A stretch of 64,000 bases of DNA from Clostridium_T sp040217795 (GCA_040217795.1 JBEHWK010000002.1:1-64000); one strand, 5' to 3'; shown: positions 52,254 to 61,265, counted from the stretch's first letter. Notes: a model not told the origin generated them from the letters alone. Numbers and translations: made by a program.

Positions 52254-53753
52254 ATGAAAATTGATTTCTATGGCGCAGCAGGCTGTGTAACAGGTTCATC
52301 TCATTTGTTAAAAGTTAAGGATAAAAGGATCTTATTGGATTGTGGAATGTATCAGGGAAGGGATGAAAAAGAAAGGGATAATGAAGCTTTCAATTTTATA
52401 CCCAAGGACATAGATTACCTGATTTTGTCCCATGCACACATTGATCACAGCGGAAGGATACCATTATTATATAAACAGGGATTCAAGGGGAAAATAGTCT
52501 GTACTGAAGGTACAAAAGACTTGTGCCAGGTAATGCTGGAAGACAGCGGACATATTCAGGAAATGGAAGCTGAATGGGATAATAAGAAGAGAATGAGAAA
52601 AGGACAAGGCTTAGTGGAACCTCTGTATACAGCCAGGATGGCAACCCTATCCATGTACCTTTTTGAAGGATATCCTTATGACTTATGGATTGAACTTTTT
52701 GACGGATTTAAGTTAAGGTTCAGGGATGCAGGACATTTATTGGGTTCCGCAATTATTGAGATTATTATTGAAGAGAATGGTGAGAAAACAAAGCTGGTGT
52801 ATTCTGGTGACTTAGGTAATAAACAAATACCTATATTAAAAGATCCTGCAATTGTTGATGAAGCGGATTACCTTATCCTGGAGACAACTTATGGTGACAG
52901 GCTTCATGAGGTATACAAGGATGATATGATGAAACTTCTGAAAATAATTCAGGATACTTTCAAAAGAGGTGGAAACGTTATTATACCATCTTTTGCGGTG
53001 GGGAGGACCCAGGAAATTATTTATGCATTGAATAATTATGTAGAACAGAGCATGCTTAAAAACATAAGCGTATATGTGGATAGTCCTCTGGCAATAGAGA
53101 CTACAGAAATATTTAAGTATCATACTGAATACTTTGATAAAGAAACTCAGGATTTATTGGAAAAAGGAGATGATCCTTTTGCTTTTGAGGGTTTGGTATA
53201 TACAAATTCAACAGAGGAATCCCTGACTGTCAACAGGATTAAAAAAGGTGCTGTAATAATATCAGCCAGCGGAATGTGTGATGCCGGAAGAATAAAGCAC
53301 CACCTGAAACACAACCTTTGGAGAAAAGAGTCCTCAGTTGTATTTATTGGCTATCAGGCAGAGGGTACCTTAGGAAGAAATATTCTCAATGGTGCAAAAC
53401 TGGTTAAGATATTTGGTGAAGAAATAGCAGTAAATGCTCAAATATACAGTCTTCAGGGGTTATCAGGGCATGCTGACAGGAAAGGACTTATGGATTGGGT
53501 GAGCAGTTTTAAAGAAAAGCCTAAAGCAATTCTCCTTGTTCATGGGGAAGAAGAGGGAAGAGAAAGTTTTAATAAGCTGTTGTTGGAAAAAGGATATAAG
53601 TCACTTATTATGAAAATGGGTGATACCTTTAATCCGGGAGAAGAAGAAAGTGAAGTTAAGAAGAGAATAATTAATCTTTTAGATTCATTAAAGGATGTAG
53701 ATTCTATAAAAACAGAAGATCTTATTGAGAAGATACGAGGGGTTTTACAGTAA
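52254..53753 (+). CDS. MBL-fold beta-CASP RNA/DNA hydrolase
   Basis: A 499-residue metallo-beta-lactamase fold protein with the beta-CASP and RMMBL regions of the CPSF-73/Ysh1-like nucleases. Metal ligands appear in LSHAHIDHSGRIP (about residue 60), RDAGHLLGSAI and VYSGDLGN. The beta-CASP part has IIPSFAVGRTQEIIYALN and IISASGMCDAGRIKHHLK, and YSLQGLSGHADRKGL carries the last conserved histidine. It is likely an RNase, but it is not RNase J (a separate gene at 62104). GGGAGGAAAA precedes the ATG. Confidence 0.88.
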   Translation: MKIDFYGAAGCVTGSSHLLKVKDKRILLDCGMYQGRDEKERDNEAFNFIPKDIDYLILSHAHIDHSGRIPLLYKQGFKGKIVCTEGTKDLCQVMLEDSGHIQEMEAEWDNKKRMRKGQGLVEPLYTARMATLSMYLFEGYPYDLWIELFDGFKLRFRDAGHLLGSAIIEIIIEENGEKTKLVYSGDLGNKQIPILKDPAIVDEADYLILETTYGDRLHEVYKDDMMKLLKIIQDTFKRGGNVIIPSFAVGRTQEIIYALNNYVEQSMLKNISVYVDSPLAIETTEIFKYHTEYFDKETQDLLEKGDDPFAFEGLVYTNSTEESLTVNRIKKGAVIISASGMCDAGRIKHHLKHNLWRKESSVVFIGYQAEGTLGRNILNGAKLVKIFGEEIAVNAQIYSLQGLSGHADRKGLMDWVSSFKEKPKAILLVHGEEEGRESFNKLLLEKGYKSLIMKMGDTFNPGEEESEVKKRIINLLDSLKDVDSIKTEDLIEKIRGVLQ

Positions 53754-53762
53754 ATTTTGTTT

Positions 53763-53819
53763 AAGAGAGATAAATGATGTTTCAAAAAGAAACATACTTT
53801 TGTCTCTCTTGTTATTTTT
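53763..53819 (+). terminator. Terminator of the MBL gene
   Basis: AAGAGAGA (53763-53770) pairs with TCTCTCTT (53803-53810), and ATGTTTC with GAAACAT inside it. GTTATTTTT follows. Confidence 0.8.
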
Positions 53820-53855
53820 ACTGTATTTATCACGTTTATGACGTATTTTTCATTG

Positions 53856-53884
53856 TTGACAATTTAAGTCTGCTTTGATATTAT
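53856..53884 (+). promoter_or_regulatory. Promoter of the iscR operon
   Basis: TTGACA (53856-53861), a 17-base spacer and TATTAT (53879-53884). The stretch after it, AAAGTTTATCGATTTAGTCG, is partly palindromic and placed where an IscR-type operator would be. Confidence 0.75.
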
Positions 53885-53932
53885 AAAGTAAGTAAAGTTT
53901 ATCGATTTAGTCGGCTTTAAGGAGTGGTAAAT

Positions 53933-54394
53933 TTGAAGTTATCAACTAAAGGCAGGTACGGCGTTAAAGCAATGGTGGATCTGGCTATCAATTTTGGTTC
54001 AGAACCTGTTTCAATAAAAGAGATCTCAAAAAGACAAAATATTTCAGAATATTATTTGGAGCAATTATTTGCACCTCTTAGAAAAGCCAAACTTATCAGA
54101 AGCATCAGAGGCGCTCAAGGGGGATATGTATTAAATAAAGATCCAAAGGATATAAAGGTTTCTGACATCATGTATGTGCTTGAAGGTCCTGTTGAAATAT
54201 CCGATTGTATTGATGGTGTTGCCTGTGACAATCTGGATTGCTGTGCAACCAGGCTGTTATGGAAAAAAATCAAAGAATCCCTGGATGAAGTTATGGAATC
54301 AGTAACGCTTCAGGATATAGTAAATGACTATAAATCTATAAAAGATAGTAATTCAAAAATTAAAATTATGAATAGGGGAGAGAGCAATGAATAG
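53933..54394 (+). CDS. iscR: Rrf2 family regulator, IscR-like
   Basis: A 153-residue Rrf2 winged-helix regulator. The N-terminus KLSTKGRYGVKAMVDLAINF and the recognition segment ISEYYLEQLFAPLRKAKLIRS are typical. Three cysteines with C-X5-C-X5-C spacing (SDCIDGVACDNLDCC) could bind a [2Fe-2S] cluster, as in IscR. It is the first gene of the iscS-iscU-mnmA operon and overlaps iscS by 8 bases, so it probably senses Fe-S status and controls the operon. Translation starts at TTG, eight bases after AAGGAG. A CymR-type role in cysteine control is a less likely alternative. Confidence 0.88.
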   Translation: MKLSTKGRYGVKAMVDLAINFGSEPVSIKEISKRQNISEYYLEQLFAPLRKAKLIRSIRGAQGGYVLNKDPKDIKVSDIMYVLEGPVEISDCIDGVACDNLDCCATRLLWKKIKESLDEVMESVTLQDIVNDYKSIKDSNSKIKIMNRGESNE

Positions 54395-55571
54395 AACAGT
54401 ATATATGGATTATTCCGCAACTACATTTGTTAAGCCTGAAGTTTTAGAAGAAATGATGCCATTTTTTACTCAAAGCTTTGGAAATCCGTCATCATTTTAT
54501 ACAATATCAAGAGAAACAAAAAGAGCAATAGACAAGGCGAGAGAAAGAGTAGCCAAGGCGCTGAATGCAGATACAGCTGAAGTTTATTTTACTGCAGGCG
54601 GGTCTGAGGCAGACAACTGGGCTATCAAGGGAGCTGCTTTTGCTCACAGAAATAAAGGAAATCATATTATTACTACAAAAGTTGAGCACCACGCAGTGCT
54701 TCACACTTGTGAATGGCTTGAAAAGCTTGGTTTCGAAGTGACATATCTTGGTGTGGATGAGGAAGGTTTCATAAACCTGGATGAACTTAAGGATGCAATA
54801 AAAGACACTACTATATTAGTATCTGTAATGTTTGCAAATAACGAAATAGGCACAATACAGCCAATAAAAGAAATCGGAGAAATATGCCGTGAAAAGAAAG
54901 TGCTGTTCCATACTGATGCAGTTCAGGCTGTAGGAAATCTTGAGATAGATGTAAAAGATCTTAAAATAGATTTATTATCTCTTGCAGGACATAAATTCTA
55001 CGGACCTAAAGGAGTAGGTGCACTTTATATCAGAAAAGGCGTAAAAATAGAAAACTTAATTCATGGAGGCGGCCAGGAAAGAGCAAGAAGAGCCGGAACA
55101 GAAAATATTGCCGGAGCTGTTGGCCTTGGAAAAGCTATTGAACTGGCATATGAAAACATTAAAGAGCATACTGAAAGATTAGTGGCATTAAGAGAAAAGT
55201 TAACTGACGGATTATTAAAAATTCCATACACTAAACTTAATGGGCCAAGAGGGGATAAGAGACTTCCTGGTAATGTAAATGTAAGTTTTGAATTTATTGA
55301 AGGTGAATCAATATTGCTTTCTTTAGATTTTGAAGGGGTTTGTGCTTCTTCCGGAAGTGCCTGCACATCAGGATCACTGGATCCTTCACATGTTCTTTTA
55401 TCAATAGGGCTTCCTCATGAAAAAGCTCACGGATCTTTAAGATTAACTCTTGGGGATAACAGTACAGAAGAGGATGTAGATTATATTTTAGAGGTATTGC
55501 CTCCAATAATAGAAAGATTAAGAAATATGTCTCCATTATGGGAAGACTTTTTAAAGAAAGGGGAAAAATAA
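54387..55571 (+). CDS. iscS: Cysteine desulfurase
   Basis: A 394-residue PLP enzyme that takes sulfur from cysteine as a persulfide for Fe-S clusters and tRNA thiolation. The PLP lysine is in LAGHKFYGPKGVGALYI (about residue 200) and the active cysteine in SSGSACTSGSLDPSHVL (about 325). It opens with VYMDYSATTFVKPEVLEEM. It is coupled to iscR and lies one base before iscU. The NifS name is sometimes used for these clostridial forms. Confidence 0.95.
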   Translation: MNRTVYMDYSATTFVKPEVLEEMMPFFTQSFGNPSSFYTISRETKRAIDKARERVAKALNADTAEVYFTAGGSEADNWAIKGAAFAHRNKGNHIITTKVEHHAVLHTCEWLEKLGFEVTYLGVDEEGFINLDELKDAIKDTTILVSVMFANNEIGTIQPIKEIGEICREKKVLFHTDAVQAVGNLEIDVKDLKIDLLSLAGHKFYGPKGVGALYIRKGVKIENLIHGGGQERARRAGTENIAGAVGLGKAIELAYENIKEHTERLVALREKLTDGLLKIPYTKLNGPRGDKRLPGNVNVSFEFIEGESILLSLDFEGVCASSGSACTSGSLDPSHVLLSIGLPHEKAHGSLRLTLGDNSTEEDVDYILEVLPPIIERLRNMSPLWEDFLKKGEK

Positions 55572-55572
55572 A

Positions 55573-56001
55573 ATGATATACAGCGATAAAGTTATGGACC
55601 ATTTCAGAAATCCAAGAAATGTAGGGGAAATTCCTGATGCCAATGGGGTAGGGGAAGTTGGAAATGCAAAATGCGGAGATATAATGAAAATATATCTTAA
55701 AGTAGAAGACAATATAATAAAGGATGCGAAATTCAAGACCTTCGGATGCGGATCAGCTATTGCATCTTCTTCAATGGCAACAGAGCTGATAATAGGAAAA
55801 ACTCTTGAAGAAGCCTGGGAATTGACAAATAAAGCAGTTGCTGAAGCTTTGGACGGACTTCCTCCAGTAAAGATGCACTGTTCAGTTTTAGCAGAAGAAG
55901 CTATTCATAAGGCAATAAATGATTATAGAATAAGCGTAGGATTAGAACCTTGGGACTATGAAGAGCATGATGATATTCACGATCAGGTTCATGGAGAATA
56001 A
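55573..56001 (+). CDS. iscU: Fe-S cluster scaffold, IscU/NifU N-terminal type
   Basis: A 142-residue scaffold protein on which clusters are built from IscS sulfur. The three cluster cysteines are visible in GNAKCGDIMK, TFGCGSAIASSS and KMHCSVLAEEAIH. It has DHFRNPRNVGEI at the start. It follows iscS by one base and is followed directly by mnmA. It is the plain scaffold without the extra domains of full-length NifU. Confidence 0.95.
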   Translation: MIYSDKVMDHFRNPRNVGEIPDANGVGEVGNAKCGDIMKIYLKVEDNIIKDAKFKTFGCGSAIASSSMATELIIGKTLEEAWELTNKAVAEALDGLPPVKMHCSVLAEEAIHKAINDYRISVGLEPWDYEEHDDIHDQVHGE

Positions 56002-56019
56002 TTGATAATAGGTGATTTT

Positions 56020-57096
56020 ATGAAAAAAAAAGTAGTTATAGGTATGAGCGGCGGGGTTGACTCCTCAGTTGCCGCATACCTTTTAAAGGAAGCCGGCTAT
56101 GATGTTATAGGAGTTACCATGCAGATATGGCAGGAAGACAAGGAGTACGAAGAACGTGAAGGCGGATGCTGTTCACTTTCAGCAGTGGATGATGCCAGAA
56201 GAGTAGCTGATAAGCTGGGGATACCATTTTATGTGCTTAATTTCAGAGATTCCTTTAAGGATAAGGTTATTGATTACTTTGTTGATGAGTATATAGCTGG
56301 AAGAACACCAAATCCATGTATAGCATGTAACAAATATCTGAAATTCGACGAGCTTTTAAGAAAGGCTCAGGGAATCGGAGCTGACTATGTAGCTACAGGA
56401 CATTATGCAAAGATAGAAAAAAAAGATGGAAGATTTCTTCTTATACGAAGCGATGACAGCAGAAAAGATCAGACATATGCATTGTATAATCTGACTCAGG
56501 AACAGCTTGAACATACTCTTATGCCTTGCGGAGAGTATACAAAAGACAGGATAAGGGAAATCGCAAAAGAAATCGGTCTTGATGTACATAATAAAAAAGA
56601 CAGTGAGGAAATATGCTTCATTCCTGATAATAATCACGGTAATTATATTACTCTGGCAAAGCCCGGAGCAGTAAGGGAAGGAAACTTCGTTGATAAAAGA
56701 GGTAACATACTGGGAAGACATAAGGGTATAGTTTATTATACTATAGGTCAGAGAAAAGGGTTGGGAATTGCATTAGGAAGACCCGTTTTCGTTACTGATA
56801 TAAATCCTTTGACAAACGAGGTTGTACTTGGGCCTGAAGAGGATATTTTCAAAAGTGATTTAATAGCTAAGGATGTTAATTTTATTTCTGTTGATAAGCT
56901 TGAGGGGCCTCTTGAAGTAGAAGCAAAGGTAAGATACTCAGGAACTCCTGCAAAGGCTGTCATAACTCCGCTGGAAGGAAATAAAATCAAGGTGTGTTTT
57001 AAAGAGAAGCAAAGAGCTATCACTAAAGGCCAGTCGGTAGTTTTCTATCAGGGGGATATAGTTGTAGGCGGAGGAGTTATAGAATCTCTTGCTTAA
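56020..57096 (+). CDS. mnmA: tRNA 2-thiouridylase
   Basis: MnmA puts sulfur at C2 of U34 in tRNAs for Lys, Glu and Gln, using sulfur from IscS. The 358-residue protein has the PP-loop VVIGMSGGVDSSVAAYLLKE, the first catalytic cysteine in NPCIACNKYLKF and the second in SEEICFIPDNNHGNY. The ATG at 56020 follows AGGTGATTTT; a start six codons earlier precedes that site. It is the last gene of the isc operon. Repeat copy 3 begins 30 bases past its stop. Confidence 0.95.
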   Translation: MKKKVVIGMSGGVDSSVAAYLLKEAGYDVIGVTMQIWQEDKEYEEREGGCCSLSAVDDARRVADKLGIPFYVLNFRDSFKDKVIDYFVDEYIAGRTPNPCIACNKYLKFDELLRKAQGIGADYVATGHYAKIEKKDGRFLLIRSDDSRKDQTYALYNLTQEQLEHTLMPCGEYTKDRIREIAKEIGLDVHNKKDSEEICFIPDNNHGNYITLAKPGAVREGNFVDKRGNILGRHKGIVYYTIGQRKGLGIALGRPVFVTDINPLTNEVVLGPEEDIFKSDLIAKDVNFISVDKLEGPLEVEAKVRYSGTPAKAVITPLEGNKIKVCFKEKQRAITKGQSVVFYQGDIVVGGGVIESLA

Positions 57097-57126
57097 GCAA
57101 CAGGTAGTGTTAAGGATATACCTGAA

Positions 57127-57342
57127 ATAGGGTTCCAACCTCAACTAATAACTTATGCATATAATTCAAAAATTCTAAAATATCCTGTCTCCTAAAGCTT
57201 CCTAGGGTCGGACCGATTAAGCAGTGAAGCTTTAAAAGACATAATGTAAGATTTTCAGTTCATTATATTTACATGACGATTCTTCTTTCAATTCTCGAAG
57301 AATTCAACATGCATAAGTTAAGTTACGGTAAAGGAGCCCTAT
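57127..57342 (+). repeat. Intergenic repeat element, copy 3
   Basis: A 216-bp copy, more diverged than the other two. The ends are ATAGGGTTCC (57127-57136) and GGAGCCCTAT (57333-57342), inverted repeats whose bases changed together relative to TATAGAGAAC/GTTCTCTATA in copy 2. AAAGCTTC and GAAGCTTT form a perfect inner stem, and TTCTTC/GAAGAA another. It sits between mnmA and the alaS promoter. Confidence 0.85.
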
Positions 57343-57379
57343 AGGGTACATCTTTTTATCAATGTTGCAGGTGAAAATA

Positions 57380-57408
57380 TTGACAAAATATTTTTCGTAA
57401 CATATAAT
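57380..57408 (+). promoter_or_regulatory. Sigma-A promoter of alaS
   Basis: A perfect TTGACA (57380-57385), 17-base spacer and TATAAT (57403-57408), located between repeat copy 3 and the T-box leader. Confidence 0.88.
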
Positions 57409-57430
57409 TCAAAATAGAATTTTATATAAA

Positions 57431-57620
57431 GCGATGAAAAGAATTAGTAGATTTGAATTTAGTATTTCAGAGAGGAAGTGGTTGGTGAAAACTTCTTACA
57501 AATCAAGTTGAAGCTGTCTTGGAGCTTATTCAGTCGAGTGATGCTTAATGGCATAATTAGGGTGGTACCGCGGAAGTAAAGATTTTCGTCCCTTTCTGTT
57601 TGGGATGGAGTCTTTTTTTT
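57431..57620 (+). ncRNA. T-box leader (alanine) of alaS
   Basis: The leader holds the T-box sequence AGGGTGGTACCGCGG (57559-57573), which pairs with uncharged tRNA. Stem I features (AGAGAGG, GGTTGGTGAAAAC) precede GAAGCTGTC, in which GCT (57513-57515) is the probable alanine specifier codon. A terminator hairpin (57578-57592 with 57602-57615) ends in eight T. Uncharged tRNA-Ala would favour the antiterminator and raise alaS expression. Confidence 0.92.
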
Positions 57621-57669
57621 ATTGAATAGGAAAGTTATATTATTTTTTGTATTTTGGAGGTAATTATTA

Positions 57670-60312
57670 ATGAAAAAAATGGGCGCTAATGAATTAAGAG
57701 AAGCATATTTAAACTTTTTTGAAGGTAAAGATCATTTAAGATTAGATAGCTTTCCCCTTGTTCCTAAAAATGATAAGAGTTTATTGCTGATAAATGCCGG
57801 TATGGCACCATTAAAGCCATACTTTACAGGTGTTCAGGAACCGCCTAAAAAGAGGATAACGACTTGTCAGAAATGTATAAGAACAGGCGATATTGAAAAT
57901 GTAGGAAAGACTTCAAGACATGGAACTTTCTTTGAGATGTTAGGAAACTTTTCTTTCGGAGATTACTTTAAAGAAGAAATTATTCCATGGGCTTGGGAGT
58001 TCATTACAGTAAATTTAGAAATACCAAAAGACAGGCTTTATGTTACCATCTACCTGGAAGATGATGAAGCTTATAATATCTGGACTTCAAAAACAGATGT
58101 TGATCCTTCAAGAATATTCAGATTAGGCAAGGATGATAACTTCTGGGAAATAGGTGTAGGTCCATGCGGTCCATGTACTGAAATTCACTTTGACAGAGGA
58201 AACGGTGAGAAGGTAACTACAGTGGAGGAATTCTTGAAGGCTGCAGATGAGGATAGAATTGTTGAGTTCTGGAACCTTGTATTTACTCAGTTTGATAAGG
58301 ATGAAGCCGGCAATTACAACAGACTGTCCAGTCCAAACATTGATACAGGAATGGGACTTGAGAGAATTGCAACAATCATGCAGGGTGTAAATAACATATT
58401 TGAAATTGATACAGTAAGAAGCATTTTGAATAAAGTATGCGAGATAACAAATTCAAAGTATGGAGAAAACAAATCAGATGATATCTCTATAAGAATAATA
58501 ACTGACCATGTAAAAAGTGTTACTATGCTGATTTCTGACGGAGTGTTACCTTCTAATGAGGGAAGAGGATACGTTCTCAGAAGATTGCTTAGAAGAGCAG
58601 CCAGACATGGAAGACTCCTTGGCGCAAAAGATGTATTTTTACTTGATATTGTGGATACAGTAATTGAAAATTACGGATCTGCATATTCTCAACTTATGGA
58701 GAAGAAGGATTATATTAAGAAGATAGTTGCATTGGAAGAGGAAAGATTCAATGAAACAATAGATTCAGGAATGGAAATATTAAAATCATATATTGATGAG
58801 ATGGCAAATAATGATGAAAAAACTTTATCAGGAGAAAAAGCTTTCAAATTATATGATACATTCGGGTTCCCTCTTGAGCTGACACTGGAGATTCTGGAAG
58901 AGAAAAACCTTTTGGTTGATTTAGAAGGCTTTAATAAAGCTATGGAACATCAGAGAACTTCTGCAAGAGAAGCAAGAGGTGAAAACACGTATATGGGTTC
59001 TGACGAAAAACCTGTAAACAAAATTGATGCTTCAATCGAAACTGAGTTTAAGGGATATGATGAACTTGAAATTTCAGCTTCAGCTTTAATACTGGCTGAT
59101 GACTCTGAATTCAAGGAAACTCTTAAAGCAGGGGAAAAAGGTTATCTGGTAACAAGTGCCACTCCTTTCTATGCTGAAATGGGAGGACAGACAGGGGATG
59201 CAGGAATTATCTTCAATAATAAATTCAAGGGAATAGTTTATGATACTAAAAAGAATGTAGGCGGAAAAACTATCCATTATATTGAAATTACAGAAGGTGA
59301 ATTATCTCAAAATGATGATATAACTCTTAAGGTTGATGCTAAGAGAAGAAAAGATATCGGTAAAAACCATACAGCAACACATATGCTTCAGGAAGCTTTA
59401 AAGGAAGTACTGGGAGAACACGTTGCTCAGTCAGGATCTTTTGTAGACAATGAAAGATTAAGATTTGACTTCACTCACTTCCAGGGAATGACTAAAGAAG
59501 AGCTTGAAAAAGTTGAAGATTTGGTTAATGAAAAGATTATGGAAGCATATAAAGTGGAAACTCAGTTAATGACAATTGATGAGGCAAGAGAATCAGGTGC
59601 TACAGCTTTATTTGATGATAAATACGGAAATGAAGTAAGAGTTGTATCTGTTGGTGAATTCTCTAAGGAATTATGTGGAGGAACTCACGTAAAGAACTCA
59701 GGAGAAATCGGATTGTTAAAAATACTGACTGAAGCCGGAGTTGCTGCAGGAATAAGAAGAATAGAAGCGGTAACAGGTTTTAACGCCTTGAAGTTCATTG
59801 AGGAAAAACAAAGGGTATTAAAAGAAACTGCAGGTGTTTTAAAATGCAGCGAGAAGGATATAATAGGAAAAGTTCATTCATTATCACAAGAATTAAAAGA
59901 AAAAGACAAAGAAGTTCATGAACTTAAATCTAAATTGGCTTCAGGAGCTGAAGACGAAATACTTCAGGCTGTAAAAGACATAAACGGCGTAAGTGTAGTT
60001 GCTTTTGGACTTAAAGATTTAGACGGAAACTCACTAAGAGACCTGGCTGATAAAGTAAGAAATAAAATTTCGCTTGGAGTAGTTATCTTAGGCAGCACTC
60101 AGGGTGATAAGGTTAATTTTGTGGCTATGGCTACAAAGAACTCAATTGAAAAGGGTGTTCACTGCGGAAAAATTATCAAAGAGGTAGCAGCAGTTGCTGG
60201 CGGTGGCGGTGGCGGAAGACCTGATATGGCTCAGGCTGGCGGAAAAGACCCGTCAAAGTTGGCTGAAGCTATTACAAAAGCGTACCAAACTGTTGAAAAT
60301 TTAGTAAAATAG
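57670..60312 (+). CDS. alaS: Alanyl-tRNA synthetase
   Basis: AlaS attaches alanine to tRNA-Ala. The 880-residue protein has the class II catalytic domain (SFPLVPKNDKSLLLINAGMA, RHGTFFEMLGNFSFGDYF), an editing domain with the zinc ligands in KNHTATHMLQEAL and CGGTHVKNSGEIG, and the C-terminal C-Ala domain with the glycine-rich AGGGGGGRPDMAQAGG. The length and domain order are complete. GGAGGT precedes the ATG. It is controlled by the T-box leader above. The 114 bases after it hold no clear terminator before ireB. Confidence 0.97.
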   Translation: MKKMGANELREAYLNFFEGKDHLRLDSFPLVPKNDKSLLLINAGMAPLKPYFTGVQEPPKKRITTCQKCIRTGDIENVGKTSRHGTFFEMLGNFSFGDYFKEEIIPWAWEFITVNLEIPKDRLYVTIYLEDDEAYNIWTSKTDVDPSRIFRLGKDDNFWEIGVGPCGPCTEIHFDRGNGEKVTTVEEFLKAADEDRIVEFWNLVFTQFDKDEAGNYNRLSSPNIDTGMGLERIATIMQGVNNIFEIDTVRSILNKVCEITNSKYGENKSDDISIRIITDHVKSVTMLISDGVLPSNEGRGYVLRRLLRRAARHGRLLGAKDVFLLDIVDTVIENYGSAYSQLMEKKDYIKKIVALEEERFNETIDSGMEILKSYIDEMANNDEKTLSGEKAFKLYDTFGFPLELTLEILEEKNLLVDLEGFNKAMEHQRTSAREARGENTYMGSDEKPVNKIDASIETEFKGYDELEISASALILADDSEFKETLKAGEKGYLVTSATPFYAEMGGQTGDAGIIFNNKFKGIVYDTKKNVGGKTIHYIEITEGELSQNDDITLKVDAKRRKDIGKNHTATHMLQEALKEVLGEHVAQSGSFVDNERLRFDFTHFQGMTKEELEKVEDLVNEKIMEAYKVETQLMTIDEARESGATALFDDKYGNEVRVVSVGEFSKELCGGTHVKNSGEIGLLKILTEAGVAAGIRRIEAVTGFNALKFIEEKQRVLKETAGVLKCSEKDIIGKVHSLSQELKEKDKEVHELKSKLASGAEDEILQAVKDINGVSVVAFGLKDLDGNSLRDLADKVRNKISLGVVILGSTQGDKVNFVAMATKNSIEKGVHCGKIIKEVAAVAGGGGGGRPDMAQAGGKDPSKLAEAITKAYQTVENLVK

Positions 60313-60426
60313 TATACATTTATCATTTATTAAGTTATAATTTAATTAAATGATGGGAATATTTATAAATAAGTTACTGTAATATTGTGCGAAGGGACGG
60401 TGGAGCTGGATTATTCAGCGGCAATT

Positions 60427-60684
60427 ATGAAGGACAATTTACAAAATACGATGATGTTTGATAGAAACAAGGATAGAAAAGATTTAACTAAGGCAATACT
60501 AACAGAAGTGTATGATTCACTGATTGAAAAGGGATATAATCCTGTAAATCAGTTAGTTGGATACTTGATTTCTGGTGACCCAACCTATATTACTAACTAC
60601 AATGGAGCAAGAGCTCTTGTCAGAAAACTAGAACGAGATGAAATTCTAGAGGAAGTAATAAAGTCCTATTTAGGAGCAGAATAA
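60427..60684 (+). CDS. ireB: IreB (UPF0297/YrzL) regulatory phosphoprotein
   Basis: An 85-residue protein of the UPF0297 family. In Enterococcus its homologue IreB is phosphorylated by the IreK kinase and lowers cephalosporin resistance. The family core is seen in MMFDRNKDRKDLTKAILTEV and NPVNQLVGYLISGDPTYITN. The start is uncertain: the ATG at 60427 gives the usual length but has no ribosome site at the right distance. A GTG at 60400 and a TTG at 60385 are in frame, though neither is better placed. It leads a conserved ireB-ruvX-DUF1292 cluster. Confidence 0.88.
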   Translation: MKDNLQNTMMFDRNKDRKDLTKAILTEVYDSLIEKGYNPVNQLVGYLISGDPTYITNYNGARALVRKLERDEILEEVIKSYLGAE

Positions 60685-60715
60685 AAAGAGTGCCTTTGGG
60701 TGCTCTTTATTCTTA
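60685..60715 (+). terminator. Terminator after ireB
   Basis: AAAGAGTGCC (60685-60694) pairs with GGTGCTCTTT (60699-60708) with two G-U pairs, followed by ATTCTTAATTTT. It suggests that ruvX can be made from its own transcript. Confidence 0.65.
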
Positions 60716-60764
60716 ATTTTATTTAATGCAATAAAAAACTGATTTTAAATATTATTCTGTCATC

Positions 60765-60807
60765 TAAAGCATCCCTTAGTGTAATACTATAAAGACGGGA
60801 TGCTTTA
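60765..60807 (+). other. Perfect 11-bp hairpin upstream of ruvX
   Basis: TAAAGCATCCC (60765-60775) pairs with GGGATGCTTTA (60797-60807) around a 21-base loop. No T run follows, so it is not a plain terminator. It is 45 bases before the ruvX start and may be an mRNA leader structure. Confidence 0.55.
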
Positions 60808-60851
60808 CAAGAGAGAATGAAAATTATTATACATTAATCTAAGGAGAAAAA

Positions 60852-61265
60852 ATGCGTATTTTAGGATTGGATATAGGAACTAAAACTGTAGGTGTTGCCG
60901 TAAGTGATCCATTGGGGTTTACAGCTCAGGGTATAACAACTGTTGCCAGGAAAAACTATAATTATGATATAGCGGAAATTAAAAAGTTATATGATGAATA
61001 TCAGGCAGAAATTATTGTTGTAGGGCTGCCTAAAAACATGAATGGAACTCTTGGAGAAGCTGCAGAGAGAACCTATAAATTCTGTGAAAAATTAACTGCA
61101 TCTTTTAATCCCAGGATTGAATATTGGGATGAGAGACTTACTACAACAGCTGCCCACAGAGCAATGTTAGAGGCAGATCTTTCAAGAAACAAAAGGAAAA
61201 AAATAGTGGATAAAATAGCGGCAGCCTTAATTCTGCAAGGATATTTAGATAAGAATTCTAAATAG
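60852..61265 (+). CDS. ruvX: Holliday junction resolvase-like RuvX (YqgF)
   Basis: A 137-residue RNase H-fold protein of the YqgF/RuvX family, linked to 16S rRNA 5' end processing and to Holliday junction cutting. The catalytic aspartates are in RILGLDIGTKTVGVAVSD and, with the Glu, in IVVGLPKNMNGTLGE and WDERLTT. The length matches. AAGGAG precedes the ATG. It sits between ireB and the DUF1292 gene, as in many Firmicutes. Confidence 0.93.
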   Translation: MRILGLDIGTKTVGVAVSDPLGFTAQGITTVARKNYNYDIAEIKKLYDEYQAEIIVVGLPKNMNGTLGEAAERTYKFCEKLTASFNPRIEYWDERLTTTAAHRAMLEADLSRNKRKKIVDKIAAALILQGYLDKNSK

